Positions 17,339 through 26,131 of a stretch of 41,886 nt of DNA are shown one piece after another. A program made the position numbers and the translations under genes. The notes under the pieces are model-generated. The model saw nothing but the letters and a program-made list of their open reading frames with translations. It had not been told where the DNA came from and ran no database searches. How positions within the stretch are numbered: the stretch's first letter is position 1; each line of letters opens with the position of its first letter. The stretch is from a virus: positions 1-41,886 of IMG/VR virus record IMGVR_UViG_3300013181_000001; one strand, written 5' to 3'.

Positions 17339-20301
17339 TATTCAATCTCCAACCTTGTAATACTTTGACCAGAGTGTAAACCAATACTAACCAATATCTG
17401 ATTATTATAAGAGCTTGTAGCGTTCTGATCACCTAATGTTAATGTAAATGTCTGATTGCTGTAGTTTGTATTTGCTTGTATTCTATCACCGGATGTAAAT
17501 GCACATCCATCTGAACCATTACCACCAGCAGTTGTATTAGCACCTGGGGTACCAGCTCCTGCATAAGTATCGCCTGCAGATAACCATCCGTTTGAATCAG
17601 ATGTATCGTCAATACTTGTATTAGGAGCTGCTACATGGAACGATGCGACGTTGCCTGTTAGTCTAACTGTAAAGTTAGCCATTGCTGTTCTCTTAAAAGC
17701 AAATCTAAAATACTGTGTACCAGATCTACCAGTATTTAGGTCAGGTCCAACTGGTAAATATGTAGAACTTAAATCTGTTGTATAGTGTTTTAAATCACCA
17801 TATCTAACTATTGCTTCATCTGTACCTGCTACAGTTACAGCACCTGACCAATTATTTGAAGCATAGTAATCTTGACCACTATTAAATGCTGGCGTGGCAC
17901 CAGACCAGCCAGTCACAATTCTTAATCCGTCTGTATCATATGTTGCACCAAGTGAATCAGATACAGCTATTTGATCTTCTCTTACTCCGGAAGAATGTCC
18001 ATTGTAAGCTTGAACTTTTGTATTTGCAAACTCAACAGTAGAGCCATTTCCGTTTACATTTCTCATATACATTTGGAAATAACTTACACATCTACCACCT
18101 GCATTAACATTGATAGTAAAGTCTTCTAATGTTACTGCTGAGCTCATACCTGTATTAGCTATCGGGTAGTTACTATTTAAACTTGAAGATGGTAATAATG
18201 CATACGTTTTTGTCTGGTTGTTAAATACATTTGAGTAATCATGTTCAACCATTGTACCATTTTGAACAGTAAATGGTGTTGAATCATCTCTATATGTTTG
18301 TCCTGCAACATTAGATACAGCAATACCTGATACATCTAATACTGCATCATTAGTATAATATGGTACGCCTGAAACATATGCTAATGTGCCAGCACTATTT
18401 TGAGTTAGTGAAGCAGAGGACATATTTAATACTGGTGTGCCTGTTAAATTGTCTTGAACAAATTCTAATACGCCTGTATTACCAGTAGTAGAATGAGATA
18501 GCTTATAAGTATGATTTCCTGTAGATAAACTACCCTTAGATATTCTTGCTCTAAATCCAGAATATAATCCTGGTGCATATCTTCTATTACCAGCTGATAC
18601 GCTTGCACCAACATTACTAAAGTTATAAAAATCTAATTCGTCTACAACAACTACAGAAGCATTTGATCCTGTATTATCAGAACTATCAAAATTAATTGTA
18701 CCGTCTACTGAGCCATCTACAATAGCTGATAGAGCACCTGCTGATGCGTCATAAACTACTTGTGAGTTAGCTTCACCAGATGTCTGAATAGTTCCTGATG
18801 TATATCTAGTTACTGAATCACCAACTGCCCATGTACCTTCAGATGTATTATTAATATAGCCTGATGCTAATCTTGGACTTGATCCAGTTGACCCTGTAGT
18901 TAAAGTAAATGATTTACCTGATAATCCTTCTGGTGCTGCAATACCTGTATCAAATATTTTGATTGTTCTTGTTGTACTATCCGGTACTGCGGATGGATCA
19001 GCGGTACTGTGGGTGTTAATGGACAATGAAACGGTATTAGTTCCTGTTCCTGTTCCTGAAGTGTACGTGTGAGATATTCTATCTCCTTGCGTGCCTCCAG
19101 CAACTGAAGTGTTTGAAATACTATCGCTGTTACCATCACCCCAATTAATAAAGAAAGTAGCAGTGATGTTGTTCGAGTTAGTTGTATCATTTTCTAAATA
19201 TATCGCCTGATTAATATTTGCTTCAGTAATGGTTGATCCGCCAGTACTAGCATCATATAGTTGAAATGCTGCTTCTGGGTCACCAGTAAATAAAGTAATA
19301 AGGTCAGTAGCAGTTACTGAAGCTACGTTACCTGCTCCTAACGCGTTTGTGTTTCTTGCATAAACTACAATATCAAAAGGTGAGTTAGTATTATCTGTAT
19401 AAGTATGTGATGGTGTGCTATCTGATGTAGCGTTTGTCCAAGAACCATCACCCCAATTGATATCAAAAGAATTTGGATTACCTGTTGTTGTAATTGTTAG
19501 AGTTGCAGTAAGAGGAGCTCCTCCTGTATTACCAGAATTACAAACTACTGAAACATCTCTTACATAAGTGTTCTGATGAATGTTATACATTACTTCATTC
19601 AGAATATCTATACCGTCAGCAATTTTAGTATTAGCATCTATATCCATTGCTGCGCCTTCACCGCCAGAACCTTTACCATTAGCAAAAGCTCCATCAGTCG
19701 CAGGACCGATAACAATACTATTACCGCCTAACTGTGCTTCAATATTATCTACATATTGTTTAGTAGCTAATTGAAGATTCGAAGTAGGATCAGTTGCAAC
19801 TGTTATCTGATTAGCGTATACTTGACGCCATTGATTAGTAGATGAGCCGAGATCGTATGAAACATTATCAGTAGGTACAATAGAAGTATTAACTGTAGCC
19901 TGTAAAGAAATAACATCTCCACCATCACCAAGTTGTAAGCTATCACCTCTAAGGATGATATCACCATTAACTGTTAGCGTGTTTGATACAGAAATATCTG
20001 TAGCTGATAATGTTGCTATTGTACCTGTATTAACAGTTACTGACTCTATATTAGCACTATTAGATACTAGAAGATCGACAGTATTAAGAATATCAACATA
20101 GCTACTTGAGTTAACAACAATAGCTTGATTAGCAGTTAGTACTCCAGGAAATCTTTGGCCACCGATAGCAATAGCACTATTAGCTTCATTACCAATAAAG
20201 AGTACATCACCATTAGATGTAAAAGCTAATTCACCAAATACAACGTTACCTGGAACTGTATCGGTTTGACTTCGTTTAATTCTGATTAATGCGTCTGACA
20301 C
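17338..20301 (-). CDS. Large fibre/adhesin with phage-fibre head and two PKD-like domains
   Basis: A 987-residue protein starting at GTG directly after the previous TAA; GGGG upstream acts as ribosome binding site. Residues 1-55 are a phage-fibre head (LIRIKRSQTDTVPGNVVFGELAFT, then DVLFIG). A fibre segment follows with YDLGSSTNQWRQVYANQI and the chaperone-like or fibre motif LATKQYVDN at 178-186. Residues about 250-335 and 340-450 look like two PKD/Ig-like domains, with NWGDG at 282-286 and 386-390 and HTY at 299-301 and 411-413. The remaining about 530 residues are Ser/Thr/Asn/Gly-rich beta sequence of unknown fold. Probably a receptor- or glycan-binding fibre. Confidence 0.68.
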   Translation of the reverse strand: MSDALIRIKRSQTDTVPGNVVFGELAFTSNGDVLFIGNEANSAIAIGGQRFPGVLTANQAIVVNSSSYVDILNTVDLLVSNSANIESVTVNTGTIATLSATDISVSNTLTVNGDIILRGDSLQLGDGGDVISLQATVNTSIVPTDNVSYDLGSSTNQWRQVYANQITVATDPTSNLQLATKQYVDNIEAQLGGNSIVIGPATDGAFANGKGSGGEGAAMDIDANTKIADGIDILNEVMYNIHQNTYVRDVSVVCNSGNTGGAPLTATLTITTTGNPNSFDINWGDGSWTNATSDSTPSHTYTDNTNSPFDIVVYARNTNALGAGNVASVTATDLITLFTGDPEAAFQLYDASTGGSTITEANINQAIYLENDTTNSNNITATFFINWGDGNSDSISNTSVAGGTQGDRISHTYTSGTGTGTNTVSLSINTHSTADPSAVPDSTTRTIKIFDTGIAAPEGLSGKSFTLTTGSTGSSPRLASGYINNTSEGTWAVGDSVTRYTSGTIQTSGEANSQVVYDASAGALSAIVDGSVDGTINFDSSDNTGSNASVVVVDELDFYNFSNVGASVSAGNRRYAPGLYSGFRARISKGSLSTGNHTYKLSHSTTGNTGVLEFVQDNLTGTPVLNMSSASLTQNSAGTLAYVSGVPYYTNDAVLDVSGIAVSNVAGQTYRDDSTPFTVQNGTMVEHDYSNVFNNQTKTYALLPSSSLNSNYPIANTGMSSAVTLEDFTINVNAGGRCVSYFQMYMRNVNGNGSTVEFANTKVQAYNGHSSGVREDQIAVSDSLGATYDTDGLRIVTGWSGATPAFNSGQDYYASNNWSGAVTVAGTDEAIVRYGDLKHYTTDLSSTYLPVGPDLNTGRSGTQYFRFAFKRTAMANFTVRLTGNVASFHVAAPNTSIDDTSDSNGWLSAGDTYAGAGTPGANTTAGGNGSDGCAFTSGDRIQANTNYSNQTFTLTLGDQNATSSYNNQILVSIGLHSGQSITRLEIE

Positions 20302-20523
20302 TTAGAAATCCCCGCCGCTATATTCTCCGCCGTCCATTGAAGATACCGCTGCTTGCGCTACAAAAGTATTAGAAGAAGCATCATAAGCTAATACATCGTT
20401 ATTAGCTACAGTACTATAATTAATATTTAGTCCAGAGATACCACTTGCCATTGAAACGGCACCTTGCGTTATCTTTGTTACTACAGGCTGTGATGTTGAT
20501 TTAACAGTTGCTTTAATTGCCAT
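20302..20523 (-). CDS. Small virion-like protein with DGGEY end
   Basis: A 73-residue protein starting MAIKATVKSTSQPVVTKITQGAVSM, with a central LNINYSTVANNDVLAYDASSNTFV and ending MDGGEYSGGDF. It overlaps its upstream neighbour by one base (TAATG) and abuts the GTG of the large fibre gene. The central segment resembles the NDVLxYDxxxxxFV stretches seen in phage fibre ends, so it may be a detached fibre tail. Role unknown. Confidence 0.55.
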   Translation of the reverse strand: MAIKATVKSTSQPVVTKITQGAVSMASGISGLNINYSTVANNDVLAYDASSNTFVAQAAVSSMDGGEYSGGDF

Positions 20524-20855
20524 TATCGTGTAATCTCCGGTGTTACTGTTGCAGTACCTTGAAGAACACGAGTAACAGTTCCTGTGTTACTTGTAACCTC
20601 AACATCATACATATATCTTCCAGGAGGTATTGCAGACGTTACAGTGTTGTTAGCAGATAGAGTAAGCTCACCAGTAGACGCACCAGTGACAGTTGATGTT
20701 AAAGAGTATGAAGTGTTAGAACTCCAGTGCTTTCTTATTTTACATTCAGATGTGTAATTGGATAGGTCAAAGACTTCGCCAGCAGAATTCGTACAAGATA
20801 TCTGTAAGCTTAAATCTGATCCTTGATCAATTACTATATTAGACTTAGTAGCCAT
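20523..20855 (-). CDS. Small Ig-like virion protein
   Basis: A 110-residue beta-rich protein: SNIVIDQGSDLSLQISCTNSAGEVFDLSNYTSECKIRKHWSS, then GELTLSANNTVTSAIPPGRYMYDVEVTSNTGTVTRVLQGTATVTPE. This is the pattern of small receptor- or baseplate-attached domains common in phages (similar to the N-terminal domain of siphophage baseplate proteins, by pattern). A perfect TATAAATA lies 15 bases upstream of its ATG, so it opens a late transcript that runs into the fibre genes. Confidence 0.6.
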   Translation of the reverse strand: MATKSNIVIDQGSDLSLQISCTNSAGEVFDLSNYTSECKIRKHWSSNTSYSLTSTVTGASTGELTLSANNTVTSAIPPGRYMYDVEVTSNTGTVTRVLQGTATVTPEITR

Positions 20856-20870
20856 GATTACCCCGTGATC

Positions 20871-20878
20871 TATTTATA
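20871..20878 (-). promoter_or_regulatory. T4-type late promoter (TATAAATA) for fibre gene set
   Basis: The minus strand has a perfect TATAAATA in the 51-base gap after the oxygenase gene, 15 bases before the ATG of the 110-residue protein. The leader would be very short. A small imperfect dyad (ATAACG AG CGTTAT, 20897-20910) lies just upstream and overlaps the oxygenase stop. Confidence 0.7.
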
Positions 20879-20906
20879 TTTATTTAGGCAATCGCGATAA
20901 CGAGCG

Positions 20907-21749
20907 TTATTCTTCTTCTAACTCTTCTTGGACCAGCTTCCACATATCATATTGTGGTATAATAGTAGATAAAGTAATTCTCCAGCTATTTGTACGAGCA
21001 CAATGCCAAGATGCTTTTTCTGCTTCTGAAGGATGTACATTGCCAACATCAAACTGCGGATGGGCTCTACCTTCACCTTCTGGTTGGCCGTGAGTTGAAA
21101 GAAAAGCTCCTGCTCGTGCTATCCATTCTCTGTCTTTATCTTTATATGTTATTATTTCACCTTCATGGTAAGTAATAAACTCACCGTCGCCGCCTAAGCT
21201 ATAATGTAATAATAAGTTATGTCCTGGCGCGTTGCCGTTATTATGCCATGGTATATATCCGCCTGGAGGGTAAATAGCACACAATGCTATAGAAGAACCT
21301 CCAAGAAAGTCATAAGATATTTTTCGTACTATCTCATGCAATTGCTGTTCTTGTGGGAGCTTTATATATTCAGGAACATTTTTTTCAAAGCACATTGCTC
21401 CTGTAAATACTTCTTTATTAGGCCATCCACAGGTGACACCTTCACTAGTAGGACCTTGGTCTTTAAGCCTCTTAATTTGAAGATCAAGATATTCTTGACC
21501 GCAAGGATCCATATAATTACCTAGTTCACGAAAATCATCAGGAAGCATATCCCAATCTGGAGCATGCTTATATGGCTCATCATACCCTTCTTTTTTTCTC
21601 GTTACAGGATCCTGTCTTTTATAATCCCACTCTAATCCTTTATTAATTATATCAGGTCTTTCTTCAATTAAGTACGTAGATCTTTTAGCTAACTCATCTA
21701 GTAACTCTATAAATTCGCTATTTCTTAAATTAAGTTCTTTCATTAACAT
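20907..21749 (-). CDS. 2-oxoglutarate/Fe(II) oxygenase, aspartyl/asparaginyl beta-hydroxylase-like
   Basis: A 280-residue enzyme with a double-stranded beta-helix C-terminal half typical of AspH/prolyl-hydroxylase-like oxygenases, which use Fe(II), O2 and 2-oxoglutarate to hydroxylate peptide side chains. Candidate iron ligands are His169 in IPWHNN and His249 in SWHCARTNSWRITLS; Arg257, eight residues on, would bind 2-oxoglutarate. No acidic residue two positions after His169 (it is Asn), as in AspH, which also lacks the carboxylate ligand. I chose ATG 21749 (AGGA 7 bases upstream) over an in-frame TTG at 21770; a Met at 21743 is also possible. Directly downstream of the glycosyltransferase. 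A target within the neighbouring repeat proteins is inference. Confidence 0.8.
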   Translation of the reverse strand: MLMKELNLRNSEFIELLDELAKRSTYLIEERPDIINKGLEWDYKRQDPVTRKKEGYDEPYKHAPDWDMLPDDFRELGNYMDPCGQEYLDLQIKRLKDQGPTSEGVTCGWPNKEVFTGAMCFEKNVPEYIKLPQEQQLHEIVRKISYDFLGGSSIALCAIYPPGGYIPWHNNGNAPGHNLLLHYSLGGDGEFITYHEGEIITYKDKDREWIARAGAFLSTHGQPEGEGRAHPQFDVGNVHPSEAEKASWHCARTNSWRITLSTIIPQYDMWKLVQEELEEE

Positions 21750-21753
21750 AATA

Positions 21754-22584
21754 TTATCCTGCTCTTTCAATGCCTCCTACTAAGCCATCCTTTGCCTCAT
21801 CCATTGCTGCTCTTGGAATAATTCTATGCTTAATAATTGGGTTAATAGTTTCTTCTTTTAAATTTTTATCGAACATGGCTAGATATTCATTATGGTTCCA
21901 TCTATACTGTTCAAGAGTATTATTTTCTACTTCTTGTATTTTTAACTCAGGCAAGATTTCCATATGAATTTTCCACCATGTAAATTGATCCCAGCCTCTG
22001 TTCATAGGAAAGTATTTTTGATTCTCAGGTAATGCCCACCACTCATCATTTCGATTGATACTTAACCAGTTATCCCACCATAACTCCATTGCTTTAATAG
22101 CATTAGGATGTTTATCATTATGCCACCACAGAAAAAATCCTCCATGATAACGTAAATGTTTTTCAGGATTATTATCTCTTATTTCTTGCTCACCTTCTTC
22201 TCTATAGATAGCGGTTGATGCTCCTGATTCAGGGTATATAACACCAAATGCTGTATCATGATCATCATCTAATAGATCCCACACTTTCTGAATTTCTTCG
22301 TTTTGAACTTCCATATCTGCATCAAGATAGCAAGTCTTTTCAAAGACGGTGTGCCTGAGTGCCCATAATTTAGTTCGTCTTTCATTAGGACAATCAGTTC
22401 TTATTTCAACTACTTGAGGATACATCTCAAACTCTTCTTTAAAGTCTTCATGACAAACTACCATGATTTTACAATCAGGGTAATATTCGTCTAAAGAATC
22501 AATTAAAGCTAGTGCGGATGATTTATAAAAGTGATGACAGGTAGCTACAATTAAAAAGCCTTTATCATGCTTCACTTGCGACAT
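21754..22584 (-). CDS. GT-A-type glycosyltransferase
   Basis: A 276-residue putative sugar transferase. The N-terminal Rossmann-like half begins FLIVATCHHFYKSSALALIDSL and has the pattern RRTKLWALRHTVFEKTCYLDADMEV, where DAD at residues 88-90 is the metal/nucleotide-sugar DxD motif, as in GT8-type and related GT-A enzymes. Downstream YHGGFFLWWHND and MNRGWDQFTWW fit the acceptor/nucleotide pocket. ATG 22584 is preferred (GAGAAAG upstream); ATG 22596 and a TTG at 22608 are alternatives. It overlaps the upstream gene by about 20 bases and lies 4 bases before the oxygenase, so the pair is probably co-expressed. The acceptor is unknown. Confidence 0.78.
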   Translation of the reverse strand: MSQVKHDKGFLIVATCHHFYKSSALALIDSLDEYYPDCKIMVVCHEDFKEEFEMYPQVVEIRTDCPNERRTKLWALRHTVFEKTCYLDADMEVQNEEIQKVWDLLDDDHDTAFGVIYPESGASTAIYREEGEQEIRDNNPEKHLRYHGGFFLWWHNDKHPNAIKAMELWWDNWLSINRNDEWWALPENQKYFPMNRGWDQFTWWKIHMEILPELKIQEVENNTLEQYRWNHNEYLAMFDKNLKEETINPIIKHRIIPRAAMDEAKDGLVGGIERAG

Positions 22585-22996
22585 TTTCTTTCTCATAATG
22601 ATCAACAATCATAGCAGCTGAGTAGGCATGAATCTCAGTGAAGTTTTTAGCCTTACGCAGCTTGCGTTTCAATTTAATATTTTTACTTGATTTGATTTCT
22701 TCAATTTCAAATGCTTGAAGTTTTTCTGTGAATAGAGCTTCTTGAAATCTTCTCTCTTCATTATCTCTTTCAGTAGCTTCTTTTTCTTGCCTTGCAGCTC
22801 TGAACTTAGCAATATCTTCATCAGTTGCTTTATCAATATCTTCTTCTGTATATTGATCCATGAGGATATTCCAAGTTTCTGTATCCTCTCTAGCAATAAG
22901 AATATCACTGCTACCATTTTCAAATTTTTCTCGTGCACGAACACGCTGTTTAGTTTGCGGGTCTTCCCACAAAGGATTCATAAAAGTTCTTGACAT
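22565..22996 (-). CDS. Small charged helical protein, unknown role
   Basis: A 143-residue protein that I do not recognise. It begins MSRTFMNPLWEDPQTKQRVRAREKFENG, then is almost wholly Glu/Lys/Arg-rich helix (ITEEDIDKATDEDIAKFRAARQEKEATERDNEERRF and similar) with a basic KRKLRKAKNF segment near residue 115. It sits directly after the repeat proteins and overlaps the glycosyltransferase. Its position and charge would fit a fibre-assembly chaperone or adaptor, but no motif proves this. A late-promoter box lies upstream. Confidence 0.65.
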   Translation of the reverse strand: MSRTFMNPLWEDPQTKQRVRAREKFENGSSDILIAREDTETWNILMDQYTEEDIDKATDEDIAKFRAARQEKEATERDNEERRFQEALFTEKLQAFEIEEIKSSKNIKLKRKLRKAKNFTEIHAYSAAMIVDHYEKENVASEA

Positions 22997-23033
22997 TACT
23001 TTGCCTCCATAATATATTATAATATCTTAAAAA

Positions 23034-23041
23034 TATTTATG
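23034..23041 (-). promoter_or_regulatory. Late-promoter-like box (CATAAATA) for the modification cassette
   Basis: The minus strand reads CATAAATA, 37 bases before the ATG of the 143-residue protein. The box contains the TAA stop codon of the second repeat protein (codons GCA TAA). It would drive the small helical protein, the glycosyltransferase and the oxygenase as one transcript. Confidence 0.62.
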
Positions 23042-26000
23042 CAACTCTTAACCACAGTTTTTTCGTAGCAACTGTAGTTGAAGTGTTTGTTACTGTATCA
23101 CCAGCATATTCTCTAGTAAATTGTTGAGTGTAGTTAGGACCGGTTGTTTCACGTGTATATTGAACAGTATATTGCGGGCCAGGATTGTCCCTAGTATATA
23201 GAGATGTATATTGAGGTCCTGGATTATCTCTTGTAAACTGTCCGCCTGTATATTGAGGACCGGTATTATTTCTTAAATAGTTTACAGCATAGTTAGGACC
23301 GGTAACATTTCTTGTATACTGCGGTCCAGGATTATCTCTGGTATATTGTGCTGAATATACTCTCTGATATTGACCTTGGAATTCACGAGCAAAAGATCTG
23401 CCGTACTGCACTGTATATTGAGCAGCATAGACTCTTTGATACTGTCCTTGGAATTCACGAGCAAAAGATCTAGCGTAGTTAATTAAATAGTTTGCTGAAT
23501 ATATTCTTGTATATTGCCCAGAGTAAGTTCTAGCAAATGATCTGCCATATTGTACTGTATATTGAGCAGCATATACTCTCTGATATTGAGCTGAGTAAGT
23601 TCTAGCAAATGACCTACCATATTGTACTGTATACTGTCCTTGGAAGAATCGTGTGTACTGTCCTGCAAACTGTCTCGTATAATTAACTGCATAGTTAACA
23701 GAATATACTCTTGTATATTGTCCGCTATAGACTCTTCCAAACGATCTGCTATAGTTTACAGCATAGTTAGCTGAGTACACTCTTGTATATTGACCACTAT
23801 AAACTCTTCCAAATGATCTAGAATAATTAACAGCATAGTTAGCTGAATAAACACGACCATATGAACCATAATATACTCTACCGTAGTTCACAGTATATTG
23901 AGCTGAATAGGTCCGACCATATGAACCATAATATACTCTACCATAGTTTACAGTATAACCGACAGAATATGAACCATAGTATATTCTGCCATAACTACCG
24001 TAGTATACTCTACCATACGATACACCATATGAACCGTAATAAACACGGCCGTATGAGCCGTAATAAACTCTACCATATGATCCGTAATATACTCTACCAT
24101 AGTTTACAGAATATGCTGGACCAGGTCTTGATCTAGCAAAGTTACTACCACCGTAGTTTGGACCAGGTCTAAATCTACCATAGAAGTCAAAGTATTGGAA
24201 GGGGCCGGTATATAATCCGTAATACATTCTACCGTATGATGCGCTCGCGTAATTACCGGAATAAACTCTCCCGTATGATACACCATATGCTGGACCAGGT
24301 CTTGATCTAGCATAGTTAGGACCGGGTCTTGATCTAGCGTATGCAGGACCAGGTCTTGATCTGCCGTAGTTTACTGTATAAGATGGGCCGGGTCTTGATC
24401 TAGCGTATGCTGGACCAGGTCTTGATCTGCCAAAAGACCTATAATACTGAACACCATAAGCTGGACCAGGTCTTGATCTAGCGTATGCAGGGCCGGGTCT
24501 TGATCTAGCATAAGAAACACCATAAGCAGGACCGGGTCTTGATCTAGCATAGTTAGGACCAGGTGTTGATCTAGCGTAGTTAACAGCGTAGTTTACAGCA
24601 TAGTTAGGTCCAGGACGAGCTCTAGTGTATTGAGGTCCTGGTGTCGCTCTTGTATAGTTTACAGCATAGTTAACCGCATAATTAGGACCAGGTCTGGCTC
24701 TAGTATATTGCGGTCCAGGATTAATTCTAGTATATTGAACAGCATAGTTAGGACCACTATATTGCCCGGTATATTGATCTCCAGTTACTGTTCTTGTATA
24801 TTGTACACTATATTGAACGGTATAATTAGGTCCAGGTGTTGCTCTAGCATACTGCGGACCAGGATTGTCCCTAGTATACTGAACTGTATATTGAACAGTA
24901 TAGTTCGGTCCAGGTGTGGCTCTAGTATATTGAGGTCCCGGAGTAGCTCTTGTATAGTTTACAGCGTATTGTACAGAGTATTGAGGTCCACCAACTGTTC
25001 TTGTATATTGAGGACCAGGATTATCTCTAGTATATTGAACTGAATATTGAACAGTATACTGATCACCTGCTACAGTTCTTGTATATTGAGGGCCAGGATT
25101 ATCTCTAGTATATTGTGCTGTGTATACTCTTTGGTATTGTCCTTCATACTCTCTAGTAAAGTTGCTTGCATAGTTAGCAAAATATTCTCTAGTAAAGTTT
25201 CTTGTATACTGCGCTGAATATATTCTACCAAACTGAACAGAATATTGATCTGAATAAACTCTTTGATACTGAACAGTATATTGAGCTGAATAAACTCTAC
25301 CGAAAGTTCCAGTATATTGTGATGTATATGTTGATGAGGATATTGTTGCTCGCGTATCAACAATACTATCACTTACTTGTGTCCATGTACCTGTACCAGG
25401 CGCTGCAGCCTGAAAAACATAAGTACCGACTCCTGTATCTACTATTCTATTTCTTAATCTTGATGTTAGAGTTTCAATTTCAGCATCTGACATTTCTCTA
25501 ATACCAGTTGCCCATTTAACAGGTCTTATAGTAGATGGTGCAGTATCACCTGTCTTTCTATATAAGTTATAGGTTGTGACATCAACACCGTCAGTAAATG
25601 AGTCTGTAAATGTTGATATAGTAGCCCATGTACCTCCAGCTGGAGCAGAAGTACCAACAAAATATTGACCGACTGCATAACTACTTGTGTTAGCAATCTT
25701 ACCCAAAGCTCTGGATATAATAGATGCGTTTAAGTTAGTATCAGTCTGTTCTTTAATGCCAGAATCCCATTCTAGCGGTCTTGTTAAACTTTCTGTTGCT
25801 GTGCCTTGATTTTGGCTAAATGTAGTTGTAATAGTTGATGTTGCGCCATCTGATGGGTGAGTTCCTACTGCATCATCCATATACACATCATCATGTGTTC
25901 CAACTGACGTTGTTCCTGAAATTGAATTATTTGTTGTTAAATCACCAACTAGAGCAGCATGTGTACTATTAGCTTCTGTTGCATATTTAACTAAGATCTT

Positions 26001-26105
26001 GTGAACAGCATAATCCATCTCTGCATCGGTCATTGTTTGTAGACCAGCAAAGTTAGTAGTGTTCGGTTGTCCCGAACTAGTTTTTATTTTTAATGGATTT
26101 GCCAC
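23037..26105 (-). CDS. Giant Tyr/Arg/Gly/Pro repeat adhesin-like protein B
   Basis: A 1022-residue protein starting at GTG (AAGGGGAT upstream). Residues 1-258 are a non-repeated head shared with the neighbour at 26135: DAEMDYAVHKIL, then AEIETLTSRLRNRI, with two copies of a PAGGTW-like module. Residues about 259-1000 are entirely repeats of three words: tetrads Y-x-x-[QN], octads such as YGRVYYGS, and nonads such as YTRDNPGPQ; about two dozen PGP triplets and repeated RSRPGP (residues 519-606) and GRVYYGS (669-748) blocks. The repeat region has no Lys or Cys that I can find; it is very Arg-rich. The end (AGDTVTN, then KKLWLRVA) is a cap conserved in the neighbour. Probably a virion adhesin; not matched to a known family. 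Confidence 0.78.
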   Translation of the reverse strand: MANPLKIKTSSGQPNTTNFAGLQTMTDAEMDYAVHKILVKYATEANSTHAALVGDLTTNNSISGTTSVGTHDDVYMDDAVGTHPSDGATSTITTTFSQNQGTATESLTRPLEWDSGIKEQTDTNLNASIISRALGKIANTSSYAVGQYFVGTSAPAGGTWATISTFTDSFTDGVDVTTYNLYRKTGDTAPSTIRPVKWATGIREMSDAEIETLTSRLRNRIVDTGVGTYVFQAAAPGTGTWTQVSDSIVDTRATISSSTYTSQYTGTFGRVYSAQYTVQYQRVYSDQYSVQFGRIYSAQYTRNFTREYFANYASNFTREYEGQYQRVYTAQYTRDNPGPQYTRTVAGDQYTVQYSVQYTRDNPGPQYTRTVGGPQYSVQYAVNYTRATPGPQYTRATPGPNYTVQYTVQYTRDNPGPQYARATPGPNYTVQYSVQYTRTVTGDQYTGQYSGPNYAVQYTRINPGPQYTRARPGPNYAVNYAVNYTRATPGPQYTRARPGPNYAVNYAVNYARSTPGPNYARSRPGPAYGVSYARSRPGPAYARSRPGPAYGVQYYRSFGRSRPGPAYARSRPGPSYTVNYGRSRPGPAYARSRPGPNYARSRPGPAYGVSYGRVYSGNYASASYGRMYYGLYTGPFQYFDFYGRFRPGPNYGGSNFARSRPGPAYSVNYGRVYYGSYGRVYYGSYGRVYYGSYGVSYGRVYYGSYGRIYYGSYSVGYTVNYGRVYYGSYGRTYSAQYTVNYGRVYYGSYGRVYSANYAVNYSRSFGRVYSGQYTRVYSANYAVNYSRSFGRVYSGQYTRVYSVNYAVNYTRQFAGQYTRFFQGQYTVQYGRSFARTYSAQYQRVYAAQYTVQYGRSFARTYSGQYTRIYSANYLINYARSFAREFQGQYQRVYAAQYTVQYGRSFAREFQGQYQRVYSAQYTRDNPGPQYTRNVTGPNYAVNYLRNNTGPQYTGGQFTRDNPGPQYTSLYTRDNPGPQYTVQYTRETTGPNYTQQFTREYAGDTVTNTSTTVATKKLWLRVA
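23103..25331 (-). repeat. Protein-level repeat array: tetrad/octad/nonad code (protein B)
   Basis: About 740 residues read as a string of words beginning with an aromatic residue: Y[TAS]V[QN] tetrads, octads with R at position 3 and an aromatic at position 5, and PGP nonads. DNA of the words is mostly synonymously diverged, but the RSRPGP stretch (about 24116-24551) reuses AGATCAAGA nearly every time, and a 29-base exact direct repeat occurs at 23854-23882 and 23914-23942, pointing to recent local expansion. Confidence 0.85.
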
Positions 26106-26131
26106 AGGTTCACTATCCCCTTATTTTTATT

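Noticed and set aside
20897-20910. Perfect dyad ATAACGAGCGTTAT as a terminator
   Set aside because: The loop would be only two bases, the stem is AT-rich and no T run follows on the minus strand.
24630-25043. Long plus-strand open frame inside the repeat region (137 codons), and others at 26204-26419 and 27461-27754
   Set aside because: These are antisense shadows. Regular codon use in the repeats keeps stop codons out of other frames. They are Ile/Leu/Ser/Arg-rich with no ribosome binding site logic, and all other genes are on the minus strand.
23103-25331. CRISPR-like array or tandem DNA satellite
   Set aside because: The repeats are phased at the codon level, have no constant spacers, and differ at synonymous positions; they encode one continuous protein frame.
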